Shown here: piece after piece, positions 1 through 8,499 of the stretch
How the letters are laid out: every line of letters begins with the position of its first letter
Position numbering within the stretch: the stretch's first letter is position 1
Assembly (NCBI GenBank): GCA_023432805.1
Contig: JAEYUG010000060.1
Coordinates: forward strand, 1 to 42,324
DNA: 42,324 bases
Source: Bacteroidota bacterium
GTDB lineage: Bacteria; Bacteroidota; Ignavibacteria; SZUA-365
Direction of reading: 5' to 3'
Notes under the pieces: generated by a model
Database searches by the model: none
What the model was told of the DNA's origin: nothing
The model's input: the letters and a program-made list of their open reading frames with translations, nothing else
Made by a program: the position numbers and the translations under genes

Positions 1-2
1 GC

Positions 3-623
3 ACGGGGGGAAGCGGTTCGGGCGGCAGCGGCTCGGGAGGAGACGGCGGCGGCGGAAACGGCGGCGGTGGCTGGGGATATGGCGGCATCCACGCAGGAAA
101 CGGTGCCATGGTGCCGCTCCTCTCTTACGACATCCCTTCGCTCACGACAGCGGGCATCCGCCTGAGCGTGGCACAGGGACTCACCGAAGAGCTCGGCGTC
201 AGTCTGCGGTATCAGAGGCGCTGGAACCTGTCGGGTGACATCCGTGCGATGATGGCGGGCATGCTCATCGCCGGTGGGGACGAAGACTTGATCGACGACC
301 CCTATAGCTATGGAAGCGACGAAGTTGCACTCGTCGTCACGGCCATGCTGCCCTGGTCGATGACCGTGCGCGCAACGGGATTCGTGCACGACAAGACGTA
401 CGCCTATGCGGCATCACTCGATGTCGCGACCGGCGGACCCGACCGCGCGGATCTGCGCTCGGGCGCGACGCTCGCGATCGAGCAGAGCATCGGGGGATCC
501 TGGCTCGGCTTTGCGGATCCGATGCTCACGGTGACGTACCAGTTCGTCCGCAACGAGTCGAACACGCCCGTGTTCGACTATCATCAGCACGCGCTCTCGC
601 TGGGATTCGAGATCGCCTGGTAG
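3..623 (+). CDS. Outer-membrane beta-barrel protein, 3' part (5' end outside window)
   Basis: The reading frame is open from the first bases of the window, so this is the C-terminal ~206 residues of a longer protein. It begins with a Gly/Ser-rich linker of about 30 residues (TGGSGSGGSGSGGDGGGG-like). This is followed by alternating hydrophobic/polar strands (GIRLSVAQGLTEELGVSLRY, LTVTYQFVRNES) and ends in SLGFEIAW with a terminal Trp. Amphipathic strands ending in an aromatic residue are the usual signature of a protein inserted by the Bam machinery into the outer membrane. Function beyond barrel/surface protein cannot be said. An internal ATG at 108 exists, but the frame is clearly coding upstream of it and there is no ribosome binding site. 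The low-complexity Gly run may tether an N-terminal domain lying outside the window. Confidence 0.65.
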   Translation, partial: TGGSGSGGSGSGGDGGGGNGGGGWGYGGIHAGNGAMVPLLSYDIPSLTTAGIRLSVAQGLTEELGVSLRYQRRWNLSGDIRAMMAGMLIAGGDEDLIDDPYSYGSDEVALVVTAMLPWSMTVRATGFVHDKTYAYAASLDVATGGPDRADLRSGATLAIEQSIGGSWLGFADPMLTVTYQFVRNESNTPVFDYHQHALSLGFEIAW

Positions 624-768
624 GGCGTCCCCTTCACCCTCTGCAATGGCGGCAACGGTCGCTTCCGCTTGATTTGTGCGTGGCGCTGCGGTAGTTTGCG
701 GTGTTACGCTCCATTTCGGAGCGCAATGTCCGCTTCCGACATCCCTCATCCTCATTCGTCCATACCGC

Positions 769-774
769 GAGGAG
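769..774 (+). promoter_or_regulatory. Ribosome binding site deciding the start of the S74 protein
   Basis: GAGGAG lies 2 nt before ATG 777. That ATG is directly followed by a signal peptide, so it is preferred over the upstream in-frame codons reaching back to 669. Confidence 0.6.
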
Positions 775-776
775 CC

Positions 777-3374
777 ATGCGATCTCTTACCCCGCTCCCT
801 CTTCTGGTCGCCGCTGCGATCCTGTGCTGCGCATCGACGCTGCATGCCCAGATCCCACAGACCATCAACTACCAGGGCATGCTCACCGACGCTGCGGGGA
901 AACCCGTGGCCGATGGCACCTACAGCATGCTCATCCATCTGTATGATTCCCCGACCTCGTCTGTCCCGCTGTGGTCGGAAACACAGGTCATTCCGCTGCG
1001 CGCGGGCTTGTTCAACATCGTGCTCGGGAGGGTCACACCACTTGCGCTTCCCTTCGACCGCACGTACTATCTGGGTGTGACGATCGGTGCCGGCAGTGAG
1101 CTTGCACCACGGACGGCCCTCGTCGCGGCACCGTATGCACTGCGTGCCCGCAGGACGACTTACGCAGACAGCAGCGCGCATGCCACCCGTGCCGCCGACG
1201 CCGGCTTTGCAACGATTGCGGGCGGTCTCGTGCCCAACGCGACGGGTGTCGTGACCAGCCTCAACGGCAGCGCCGGCCAGATGATCATCGAGGGTGCAGG
1301 TGGTACGACCATCACACGCGTGGGTCCCCGCATCATCGTGCGCAGCGACAGCACGATCGGCGGCATCACGCGCATTGCGAACCTCGACGGTGCGCTTTCC
1401 ATCACGAGTCCCGGCGGACCCACGGCGACGCTCGACATCGCTCCCGCAGGCATCACGACTCCCATGCTCCGCGACGGTGCAGTCTCGCAGGGCAAGCTGG
1501 CGACGGCGGCGGTTTCCACCGACAAGCTTGTCTATCAGTCCGTCACCAACGAGAAGATCGCCGACAATGCCGTCACGCAGGCGAAGATCGCAGACGGATC
1601 CGTGCAGACGCCGAAGATCGAAAACGGTGCGGTCACGGCAGTGAAGCTTGCCGACGGGTCGGTCACGATTCCCAAGATCGCCGACGGGTCGGTGACGGGT
1701 GCCAAACTTGCCGACGGTTCGGTGACAGGTGCAAAGATCGCCGATGCCACGATCACCACGATCAAGCTTGCCAATGGTGCGGTCACCGCAGGGAAGCTCG
1801 CCGACAGCAGCATCTCGGCAACCAAACTGCAGGTTGCAGCGGTCACGAACACGCGCATCGCCGACGGAGCCGTCACGACGGGCAAGTTGGCCAATGCGGC
1901 CGCGACCTACGAAAAACTTGCGCCGGCCTCGGTCGGAACGTCGACGCTCATCGACTCCTCGGTCACGCGGCCGAAGATCGTGGAGGCCGCCATCGTGGCA
2001 TGGCATCTCGCCAGTGATGCCGTCACCACACCGAAGATCGCTGCCGGCGCCGTGACGACAGACAAGCTCGCAGACTCGTCCCTTGCCGCAGACAAGTTCA
2101 TTCGTCGCACCATCACGACCACGGCGATCGCCCCCGCGGCGATCACCGCGAACGAACTCGCCGACTCGTCTGTCACGCTGTCGAAGATCAGTGCCGCGGG
2201 CGCGACGACGGGCAGGATGATCGGCTACGACGGCAGCACCATCACGTGGGTGAATCCCCTCCCCGGTCCCTCGGGCACCGGCGCACCCGGCCAGCTCGCG
2301 CGATGGACAGGCGCGAACGCACTGGCGGGCGACTCCGCGCTCGTGTGGAGCGGCACTGCGCTCGGCGTCGGTACGGCAGCACCGCTCGCGCGGTTGCATG
2401 TGCAGGGCGACCTCGGTCTCATCGCCACGGCGGCTTCCCCGGCAGGATCGCGGGTTGCCCCGGGCGCCGGTGTGCGTCTGCACTGGATCGCCACGCAGGG
2501 TGCTTTCCGCGCGGGACGCGCAGACAGCTCCGAATGGGACTCGGTCAAGGTCGGTCTCTACTCGCTGGCAGCCGGCCGCAACACGACGGCGAGCGGCACG
2601 GGGTCGGTCGCGCTCGGGCTCTCGACGATGGCCTCAGGCGATTACGCGCTGTCCGCGGGCACCATGGCCGTGGCGAGCGGACATTACTCGGCGGCGCTGG
2701 GACGCTATGTCTCGACCAACGGCAAACCGGGCGCGTTCGTGCTCGGCGACAACAGCACGTCGGTCACCACGGCCGCCTCGGCAATCAACGAGATGACGAT
2801 GCGTTTCGCCGGAGGCTACCGGCTCTTCACCGACAATGCGGCATCGCTGGGCGTGAGTCTGGCGAGCGGCGGCACCTCGTGGACGACGATCAGCGATCGT
2901 GCGCGCAAGGAGAATGTCTCGCAGATCGACGGCGAAGGCCTGCTGCAGCGCATCCGCACACTTCCCGTGACGATGTGGAATTATCGCGGGCAGGACCCAT
3001 CGATCCGCTACATCGGCGCGATGGCGCAGGATTTTTGGCAGGCCTTCCGTCTCGGCGGCACCGACAGCCTGACCATTTCCACGCTCGCCTACGACGGCGT
3101 GAACCTTGCCGCCGTCAAGGCGCTGGAAGCACGCACGCGCTCCCAGGCCGAACGCATCGCCGAGCTCGAGCGCACGCTCGAACAGACGGCCGCCGAGCTG
3201 GCACGCACGCGCACATCTGCGGCCGAGCAGCTCGAGGCCACGCAGACGCGCTTGCGCGCGCTTGAGGAAATGCAGCAGCAACTCCTCAAGGTGATGGACA
3301 GGATGGAGGCTCGACAGGAGGGTCAGGTGCGGAATGCCTCGCTCACGCCAGACGGTGGGGAAGCCATCCGCTGA
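777..3374 (+). CDS. Secreted decapeptide-repeat protein with C-terminal S74 (endosialidase-type) chaperone domain
   Basis: 865 residues. A signal peptide (MRSLTPLPLLVAAAILCCAS...LHAQ) is followed by an N-terminal domain (about 25-130) that looks like a carbohydrate-binding or fibre-base module. Residues 221-470 are 25 uninterrupted decapeptides of consensus (I/L)ADGxVTxxK. After a linker, residues about 600-640 carry YadA/Hep_Hag-like head repeats (ALGLSTMASGDYAL, ALGRYVS). Residue 706 starts SDRARKENV, the hallmark of Peptidase_S74, the intramolecular chaperone that trimerises phage tail spikes and cleaves itself before the Ser-Asp. The domain continues to YDGVNLAAVKALE and is followed by a coiled coil (about 785-850, repeated ERIAELERTLEQ). 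I infer a trimeric surface fibre. It has no T9SS tail, so its export route past the outer membrane is unclear. It stands alone, without phage genes around it. Confidence 0.85.
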   Translation: MRSLTPLPLLVAAAILCCASTLHAQIPQTINYQGMLTDAAGKPVADGTYSMLIHLYDSPTSSVPLWSETQVIPLRAGLFNIVLGRVTPLALPFDRTYYLGVTIGAGSELAPRTALVAAPYALRARRTTYADSSAHATRAADAGFATIAGGLVPNATGVVTSLNGSAGQMIIEGAGGTTITRVGPRIIVRSDSTIGGITRIANLDGALSITSPGGPTATLDIAPAGITTPMLRDGAVSQGKLATAAVSTDKLVYQSVTNEKIADNAVTQAKIADGSVQTPKIENGAVTAVKLADGSVTIPKIADGSVTGAKLADGSVTGAKIADATITTIKLANGAVTAGKLADSSISATKLQVAAVTNTRIADGAVTTGKLANAAATYEKLAPASVGTSTLIDSSVTRPKIVEAAIVAWHLASDAVTTPKIAAGAVTTDKLADSSLAADKFIRRTITTTAIAPAAITANELADSSVTLSKISAAGATTGRMIGYDGSTITWVNPLPGPSGTGAPGQLARWTGANALAGDSALVWSGTALGVGTAAPLARLHVQGDLGLIATAASPAGSRVAPGAGVRLHWIATQGAFRAGRADSSEWDSVKVGLYSLAAGRNTTASGTGSVALGLSTMASGDYALSAGTMAVASGHYSAALGRYVSTNGKPGAFVLGDNSTSVTTAASAINEMTMRFAGGYRLFTDNAASLGVSLASGGTSWTTISDRARKENVSQIDGEGLLQRIRTLPVTMWNYRGQDPSIRYIGAMAQDFWQAFRLGGTDSLTISTLAYDGVNLAAVKALEARTRSQAERIAELERTLEQTAAELARTRTSAAEQLEATQTRLRALEEMQQQLLKVMDRMEARQEGQVRNASLTPDGGEAIR
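1437..2186 (+). repeat. 25 tandem decapeptide-coding units (30-bp period)
   Basis: Within the S74 protein gene the DNA repeats with a 30-bp period, coding IADGSVTGAK / LADGSVTGAK and variants without a single insertion or deletion. The middle units (about 1660-1740) are nearly identical at the nucleotide level, and the outer units are diverged. This suggests growth by internal duplication. Confidence 0.85.
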
Positions 3375-3397
3375 CGCACCATCCCCCGACGACGGCG

Positions 3398-3429
3398 AAG
3401 GCCGGATTCCCATGCGGGGATCCGGCCTT
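3398..3429. terminator. Hairpin between convergent genes
   Basis: AAGGCCGGATTCCC (3398-3411), loop ATGC, GGGGATCCGGCCTT (3416-3429): a 14-bp stem with one G-T pair. It lies between the S74 gene and the convergent HEAT-like gene, so it may end transcripts from both sides. There is no T-run on the plus side. Confidence 0.5.
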
Positions 3430-3466
3430 CGTGCATCCGTGCGCCAGTCGGGTCTGCTGCAGCGGC

Positions 3467-3928
3467 TCACTCGGGAAGGAAGGAACGCTCCTCCTGCAGC
3501 TCAATCCTTTCGATGGCCCGCTGCAGGTTGTCCTGATCGTAGCCCTCGTCGTCGAGCCGCGTACGCAACTGCTGCAGTGCGTCGGTTGCGCGCAGTTCGC
3601 CGAGGGACCAGATCGCGATGTCCTTCGCCGAAGGGTCCACATCCGGACGATCGATGAAGCGGCGCAGTGCCTGGAGGATGACAGGGTCGGGTTCGAGCAA
3701 TCCCGCCGCCTGTGCTGCCTCGACATACACACGCTCCTCCTTCGCACCCAGATCGGATGCGATCTCGTTCGGCAGCGATACGCGCGGCGGAAGCACGCGC
3801 CAATACTTGAGGTACGCGATGATGCGGTACTCGGGGATGGGACCCAGGTTGAGCGGACTGAACAGGAACGCGCCCACGCCCATCACGAGTGCGATCAACA
3901 GCCAGAGGCGGAGACGGGGACTTAGCAT
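3467..3928 (-). CDS. Small membrane-anchored HEAT-repeat-like protein
   Basis: 153 residues. One N-terminal hydrophobic segment (LRLWLLIALVMGVGAFLFSP) would act as a signal anchor. It is followed by a helical region with the pattern of HEAT/armadillo repeats (DPVILQALRRFIDRPDVDPS, IAIWSLGELRATDALQQLRT). Such repeats bind partner proteins; no catalytic motif is visible. I chose the ATG at 3928 because the hydrophobic anchor starts immediately after it; a further in-frame ATG lies at 4015 without better support. The gene is divergent from arginine deiminase and convergent with the S74 gene, so it is probably monocistronic. No specific function can be assigned. Confidence 0.6.
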   Translation of the reverse strand: MLSPRLRLWLLIALVMGVGAFLFSPLNLGPIPEYRIIAYLKYWRVLPPRVSLPNEIASDLGAKEERVYVEAAQAAGLLEPDPVILQALRRFIDRPDVDPSAKDIAIWSLGELRATDALQQLRTRLDDEGYDQDNLQRAIERIELQEERSFLPE

Positions 3929-4087
3929 CGAACGTTCGCTCGGTGGTGGTGGGGTGACGTCGCGCGACACGAGATGCCGACGACGGACCGTGTGGAACTT
4001 GGGTTGCTTCAACATACGAAATCGCCGGGGCTTCCCATCGCGCCGGCATCCCCATTCAATGATGGTGCGCGGGTCGACGCATGTCCG

Positions 4088-4094
4088 TATCTTG
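4088..4094 (+). promoter_or_regulatory. Candidate -10 box for arginine deiminase
   Basis: TATCTTG, 38 nt before the ATG at 4133, resembles the TAnnTTTG -10 of Bacteroidota. No convincing -33 TTG is seen. Confidence 0.3.
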
Positions 4095-4132
4095 AAAGTT
4101 GCATCAGCCGACGTACACAAACCAGATCGATC

Positions 4133-5380
4133 ATGAGCGCCATCCACATCGATTCCGAAATCGGCCGGCTCCGCCGCGTGATCCTGCACCAGCCCGGACA
4201 GGAAATTGAGAACATGACGCCGACCAGCGCTTCGGAAGTGCTTTACGACGACATCCTCCACCTGCCGCGCGCCGTGCAGGAGCACAACCAGCTCGAGTAC
4301 ATCCTCCGCCAGTACAGCGACGTGGTGTTCATGCTCGACCTGCTCGCCGACATCCTCCACGATAGTGCCGTCGCCCATGATCTCGTGCACGCCCTCTGCG
4401 ATGCCCTCGACTGTCGCGAGGTCTGCGGCGAACTCACCGGCCTGCCATCACACGAACTCGCGTTGCAACTCGTCAGCGGTACGCCCATGCGCGCCACCAC
4501 CCTATCGCGCTATCTGAGTCCCGACCGCTACGCCCTGCCACCGCTGCCGAACTTCTTCTTCATGCGCGACGCGGCCATGTGCCTCAACCAGCAGGTCATC
4601 ACCGGCTCGATGGCCAACCGCGTCCGCGTGGCCGAAGCGATCATCATGAAGCACATCTTCACCCACCATCCCGCCGTGCGTACCGATGGATTCTACTTCG
4701 ACGGCACCGGCAAGGACATGCCCGACCTGACGATCGAGGGGGGCGACGTGCTCATTCTGCGTGAGGATGTCGTGTTGATCGGACAGAGCGAGCGGACGTC
4801 GGTCACAGGCATCGACGCCCTGGTGGAAGCCTTCGCCGCCGCCGGCCGCATTGCGCATGTGATCGTTGTCGACCTGCCTCACGAGCGTGCGACGATCCAC
4901 CTCGACATGATTTTCACACAGATCGATGTGGATGCCTGTGTCATCTTTCCACCGCTGATCACGGGACCGACGGCCTGCCGTACCATCCACATCCGCATCG
5001 ACGGGGGACGTGTGGTCTCGATCCGCGACGAACGGAATCTACTCTCCGCGCTCGCAGCCATCGGCATCGATCTCGAACCGATTCCCTGCGGCGGAGCCAA
5101 TCCCATGCATCAGGAGCGCGAGCAGTGGACCTCGGGTGCGAACTTCTTTACCCTGGCACCCGGTCACATCATCGGCTACGGCAGAAACGTGCGCACCTTC
5201 GAGGAGCTGGAAAAGCACGGCTTCACGAAGGTGCGATACGATGACATCCGCAGGGGCACGGTGGATCCACGTACCATGCGGCGCGTGGCGATTTCAATTC
5301 AGGGCGCGGAACTCTCGCGCGGTGGTGGTGGCTGCCGCTGCATGACGCTGCCCGTCGAGCGCGAGCCGGTTCGGCTCTGA
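4133..5380 (+). CDS. arcA: Arginine deiminase
   Basis: 415 residues, the usual length for the family. It hydrolyses L-arginine to citrulline and ammonia in the cytoplasm. Family motifs are in order: N-terminal SEIGRLRRVILHQPG; PNFFFMRDAAM (about 140-150); EGGDVLIL; HLDMIFTQID; the GANPMHQEREQWTSGANF loop; and the C-terminal GGGGCRCMTLP. By alignment to the Pseudomonas enzyme the nucleophile is Cys403 (the Cys before MT), with Asp of MRD, Glu/Asp of EGGD and His of HLDM completing the active site. The ATG at 4133 is directly followed by the typical N terminus. No ornithine transcarbamylase, carbamate kinase or arginine/ornithine antiporter is adjacent, so a complete energy-yielding ADI operon is not encoded here. 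It may serve nitrogen release or acid protection instead. Confidence 0.93.
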   Translation: MSAIHIDSEIGRLRRVILHQPGQEIENMTPTSASEVLYDDILHLPRAVQEHNQLEYILRQYSDVVFMLDLLADILHDSAVAHDLVHALCDALDCREVCGELTGLPSHELALQLVSGTPMRATTLSRYLSPDRYALPPLPNFFFMRDAAMCLNQQVITGSMANRVRVAEAIIMKHIFTHHPAVRTDGFYFDGTGKDMPDLTIEGGDVLILREDVVLIGQSERTSVTGIDALVEAFAAAGRIAHVIVVDLPHERATIHLDMIFTQIDVDACVIFPPLITGPTACRTIHIRIDGGRVVSIRDERNLLSALAAIGIDLEPIPCGGANPMHQEREQWTSGANFFTLAPGHIIGYGRNVRTFEELEKHGFTKVRYDDIRRGTVDPRTMRRVAISIQGAELSRGGGGCRCMTLPVEREPVRL

Positions 5381-5450
5381 GGCTTCCGCAGCACAGGTGC
5401 GCCGCATCGATATGGATCGCGCCGCATCCAACGCAAGCGGTCGACGGAGG

Positions 5451-5882
5451 TCAGTTCCTCTTCAGACTGTCGCGGATTTCCCTGAGAAGCACGATGTCTT
5501 CTGGAGTCGGAGCCGGTGCTTCGGGTTCCGCAGGTTTTTCACGACGCAGCTTGTTGACGCCCTTGACAAGCAGGAACACCGAGAAGGCGACGATGAGGAA
5601 CGACACGATGCTGTTGATGAAGATGCCGTAATTGAGCGTCACCGCACCGGCGGCAGATGCGGCGGCGAGATCCGCATACGGACCGGCGGCAGTCGCACCG
5701 TCCTTCAGCACGAGGAACATGTTGGAGAAATCGACGCCACCCAGCAGAAGACCGATCGGTGGCATGATGACGTCTTTCACCAACGAGGTAACGATGGCGC
5801 CGAACGCAGCGCCGATGATGATGCCGACCGCCATGTCAAGCATGTTGCCCTTCATGGCGAATTCCTTGAATTCCTTCAGCAT
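5451..5882 (-). CDS. mscL: Large-conductance mechanosensitive channel MscL
   Basis: 143 residues, normal for MscL, the homopentameric inner-membrane pore that opens under hypo-osmotic shock. The amphipathic N terminus MLKEFKEFAMKGNMLDMAVG is followed by TM1 (GIIIGAAFGAIVTSLVKDVI), the conserved MPPIGLLLGGVDFSN turn, a periplasmic loop, TM2 (INSIVSFLIVAFSVFLLVKGVN) and a C-terminal helix (VLLREIRDSLKRN). The start follows the family exactly. It is a single-gene unit divergent from the thioredoxin-like gene, with a candidate promoter at 5923-5929. Confidence 0.97.
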   Translation of the reverse strand: MLKEFKEFAMKGNMLDMAVGIIIGAAFGAIVTSLVKDVIMPPIGLLLGGVDFSNMFLVLKDGATAAGPYADLAAASAAGAVTLNYGIFINSIVSFLIVAFSVFLLVKGVNKLRREKPAEPEAPAPTPEDIVLLREIRDSLKRN

Positions 5883-5922
5883 ACGGACTCCAGCTCAGTT
5901 CAACGATGTTGTGAGTACGGAT

Positions 5923-5929
5923 CAATGTA
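5923..5929 (-). promoter_or_regulatory. Candidate -10 box for mscL
   Basis: TACATTG on the minus strand, 41 nt before the mscL ATG. The same heptamer precedes several other genes in this window. Confidence 0.35.
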
Positions 5930-5951
5930 CACTTTCAGCCAGAGAAATCAC

Positions 5952-7337
5952 ATGCGCCCTGTCCTTCGCAGGCTTCCGACCGCGTGCTTCGTCTTCACAG
6001 TGGTCTACGTCTTCACTGCTTTCGTCCTTGCCGCCACGCTGCACGCTCAGACCACGCGCCTGACCTCCCCCGCCTGGTCATCCTTCGCCACTGCCGCCGC
6101 CCGCTATGATTCGCTGCAGCAGGCGATCCGCGTGATGCAGGAAAAGGATCCCTCGCTCAAGACAGATCAGGCCGCGCTGCAGGCACGGCTCGCGCCCGAC
6201 ATGGCGAGGATTCAGGAGATCATCCAGGCACTGTCGCCGCTGGCCCGCACCGCCACAGCGGAAGCCGTCGCCGTCGGGACGCTCTCGCTTGACGACCTGC
6301 AGGTCGTCAAGCTGGCAGCGCAGGCTTCGAACACACTGCCACTCATGCTCGAATGCAACACGCGCATGCTCACGCTCGTGCGTCATGCGGATTCGCTGCA
6401 GAGCCTCACCCTTGAAACGGCCATGCTCCAGGCCAACGCGGGTGCAGCTGACAAGGCGGAGGCGCTGCTCTCATCCGATCTCCTTGGCAGGGCGACCGGC
6501 ATGGAGAAGGCGCGGCTCTATGCGATGATCTCGATTGCATACGCCAACGCAGAAGCGCTTGACAAATCGCGCCACTATGCGCTCATGTCCCTGGTGTCCC
6601 TCGTGGGCTCTCGCGGGGAACTCGCAGCCTCCGAGCCCGCCGGTGCAGCTGCCGACAGCGTTTCGCGCAGGAACTCGCAGAACCAGTTCTTCATCGGCCA
6701 GATTGGCGGCATCATCGCGCCACTGCTGCTGCAGTATGAGCTGAAAAAGGACGCGGCCGGGCGCGACGCGTTCGTCAAGGAAGCCGAGGCGGCCGTTGGG
6801 GATCAGTCGGTGTGGACGGGCGCGCTGGTCGCCGCACAGGGCGAGGTCGCGCGCCGCAGCAAGGAACTCGCGGCGATCAACAAGGCCGCTCCCGAATGGG
6901 CATCACATGCATGGATCGGATCGGAGGAACTCTCGGTCGAAAAACTGAAAGGCAAGGTCGTGCTGGTGGATTTCTTCGCGACCTGGTGCCGCCCCTGCAT
7001 CATCGCCTTCCCGCACATCCGCGGCTGGGCGGAGAAATTCGCGAAGGATGGACTCGTGGTCGTGGGTCTGACCAACTACCAGGGCCGTTACGAAGGTGCC
7101 TCGGTGCAACCGGAGGTGGAACTGGCAAAGCTGCGCGACGACTTCATGACGAAACACAAGGTGACATGGATCGTCGGAATCGAAAAGACCGGCCGCAGAA
7201 CCTTCGATGCCTACGATGTCAGCGGCATTCCCCACATGGTGCTCATCGACAGGAAAGGCCAGATCCGCTATACGAAGACCGGCGCATCCGACTATGAAAA
7301 GACGGAACAGATGATCCAGCAATTGCTCGCAGAGTAG
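5952..7337 (+). CDS. Exported TlpA/ResA-like thioredoxin-domain protein
   Basis: 461 residues. The signal peptide starts at ATG 5952 (FVFTVVYVFTAFVLAATLHAQ). About 290 residues of mostly helical sequence with TPR-like spacing follow. A C-terminal thioredoxin fold (about 315-461) carries the redox motif WCRPC with Cys346 and Cys349 and the cis-proline loop GIPHMVLIDRKG. TlpA-type domains reduce or shuffle disulfides, or deliver reductant for cytochrome c maturation, in the periplasm. The long N-terminal part is typical of Bacteroidota TlpA-family proteins, whose substrates are usually unknown. It is divergent from mscL with only ~70 bp between the two starts. No cytochrome maturation genes are adjacent, so the substrate remains unassigned. 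Confidence 0.85.
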   Translation: MRPVLRRLPTACFVFTVVYVFTAFVLAATLHAQTTRLTSPAWSSFATAAARYDSLQQAIRVMQEKDPSLKTDQAALQARLAPDMARIQEIIQALSPLARTATAEAVAVGTLSLDDLQVVKLAAQASNTLPLMLECNTRMLTLVRHADSLQSLTLETAMLQANAGAADKAEALLSSDLLGRATGMEKARLYAMISIAYANAEALDKSRHYALMSLVSLVGSRGELAASEPAGAAADSVSRRNSQNQFFIGQIGGIIAPLLLQYELKKDAAGRDAFVKEAEAAVGDQSVWTGALVAAQGEVARRSKELAAINKAAPEWASHAWIGSEELSVEKLKGKVVLVDFFATWCRPCIIAFPHIRGWAEKFAKDGLVVVGLTNYQGRYEGASVQPEVELAKLRDDFMTKHKVTWIVGIEKTGRRTFDAYDVSGIPHMVLIDRKGQIRYTKTGASDYEKTEQMIQQLLAE

Positions 7338-7431
7338 GGAATGTTGCTGAAATTGACTCTTTCGTCGTTTTAGTGGAAAAATTTCTGTACTATCGCGCCA
7401 TTATCTGCAAAGCAACAGAGAGTGAATCGTT

Positions 7432-8493
7432 GTGAAGCAATGGCAGCGGAAGTTCGGAGATCTGGCAGAGCAGCTTGAACAACTCTGCAACGGATCCATC
7501 GCGCAGGACGGTGTGCACATCATTGTGTCGGCCACCGTTGATTACGCGTATCATGTCCTGCAATGGATGCAGCACAGGAGGGCCTATACCTTCGATCGCA
7601 TGGGACTCTCCCTGCGTGACGTTGCCTATGACGTGGTTGCCGAACTGCTTGCAGACGGATCCATCGGTGTCTGCACCAACCTGCGCAAGGGCCTGAGCAG
7701 CGAATATGCCGTGCCCGGCACACCGCTGACCGCACGGTACAGTGCCATCGTCGTTCGCACCGTGCAACAGAATCTCACGCGCGTCTTCGCTGAATTCGAT
7801 CCCGTGCGGGCTCGGTTGATCGAAACCGTCCGTCGACACGTGCGCTCAACAGACCGGTATCTGTGCATCGATGGCTTTCTCGGCCGTCTCTACACCGTCG
7901 CCGATCCTGCCGTTGCGAGGCTCCACTGCGAATATCCCGACGAACCGCATCTGCGGCACGCCGCCTTTCGCACCCGTTGTCTGCAGCCGAGTCCCATGAT
8001 CGCCGTGCTCGAACACTGTCTTGCTGCTCTCTCCACAGACAACCACGTACAATGCGCGATCTTTGAACACGATCTGCTGCGCATTGTCGTCTCCATGCTG
8101 GGGGCCGAACTGGATGCCGTCACCTTTGATTCCACGTCGATGCCTGCCGTCGCCGAGGGACAGGAGGAACTCCTTCGTGAAATCGATCGTACAATTATCA
8201 ACGCCCGGTCATGGATCATGCACAAGTTCGTGCGTCCCCACCGCCTGACTGCCGGCGAGGCGGATGCGATTCTCGATGCTTGCCGCCATGCACTGCTCGA
8301 TGCGGCATATGCCGACCAGCGCGATCATTACTCATATCTGCGTGAAACCATGCACGGACTGTCGTACGAACGATATCGCGCGATCTATCGCCATCGCACC
8401 GAATACATTTTCCGCAAGATTTTCAGCAGCATGGGTGATCACCTTGTAAAAACAGTGACGGAAGGCCCCATGCGTTCCGCCTTGACCAGCTGA
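7432..8493 (+). CDS. Unknown cytoplasmic helical protein, possibly a very divergent sigma-like factor
   Basis: 353 residues from GTG 7432. There is no signal peptide or membrane segment. The sequence is nearly all helical, with several Cys and His. I do not recognise a named family. Two stretches are suggestive: LSLRDVAYDVVAELLADG (about 58-75) resembles the acidic helix of sigma region 2, and GLSYERYRAIYRHRTEYIFRKIF near the C terminus has the spacing of a helix-turn-helix like sigma region 4. The stop lies only 6 nt before the next gene, which carries an HxxxCxxC motif typical of anti-sigma factors. The pairing is the main argument for a regulatory role; the sigma resemblance is weak and is my inference. 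Confidence 0.6.
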   Translation: MKQWQRKFGDLAEQLEQLCNGSIAQDGVHIIVSATVDYAYHVLQWMQHRRAYTFDRMGLSLRDVAYDVVAELLADGSIGVCTNLRKGLSSEYAVPGTPLTARYSAIVVRTVQQNLTRVFAEFDPVRARLIETVRRHVRSTDRYLCIDGFLGRLYTVADPAVARLHCEYPDEPHLRHAAFRTRCLQPSPMIAVLEHCLAALSTDNHVQCAIFEHDLLRIVVSMLGAELDAVTFDSTSMPAVAEGQEELLREIDRTIINARSWIMHKFVRPHRLTAGEADAILDACRHALLDAAYADQRDHYSYLRETMHGLSYERYRAIYRHRTEYIFRKIFSSMGDHLVKTVTEGPMRSALTS

Positions 8494-8499
8494 CAGACG

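Noticed and set aside
1437..2186. Regular 30-bp repeats as a CRISPR array
   Set aside because: The units are contiguous without spacers, stay in frame and code a repeated decapeptide; no cas genes.
414..2483. 689-residue open frame antisense to the S74 protein gene
   Set aside because: Arg/Gly/Asp-rich translation produced by reading the 30-bp repeats backwards; no start signal or domain. The plus strand has a signal peptide and known domains.
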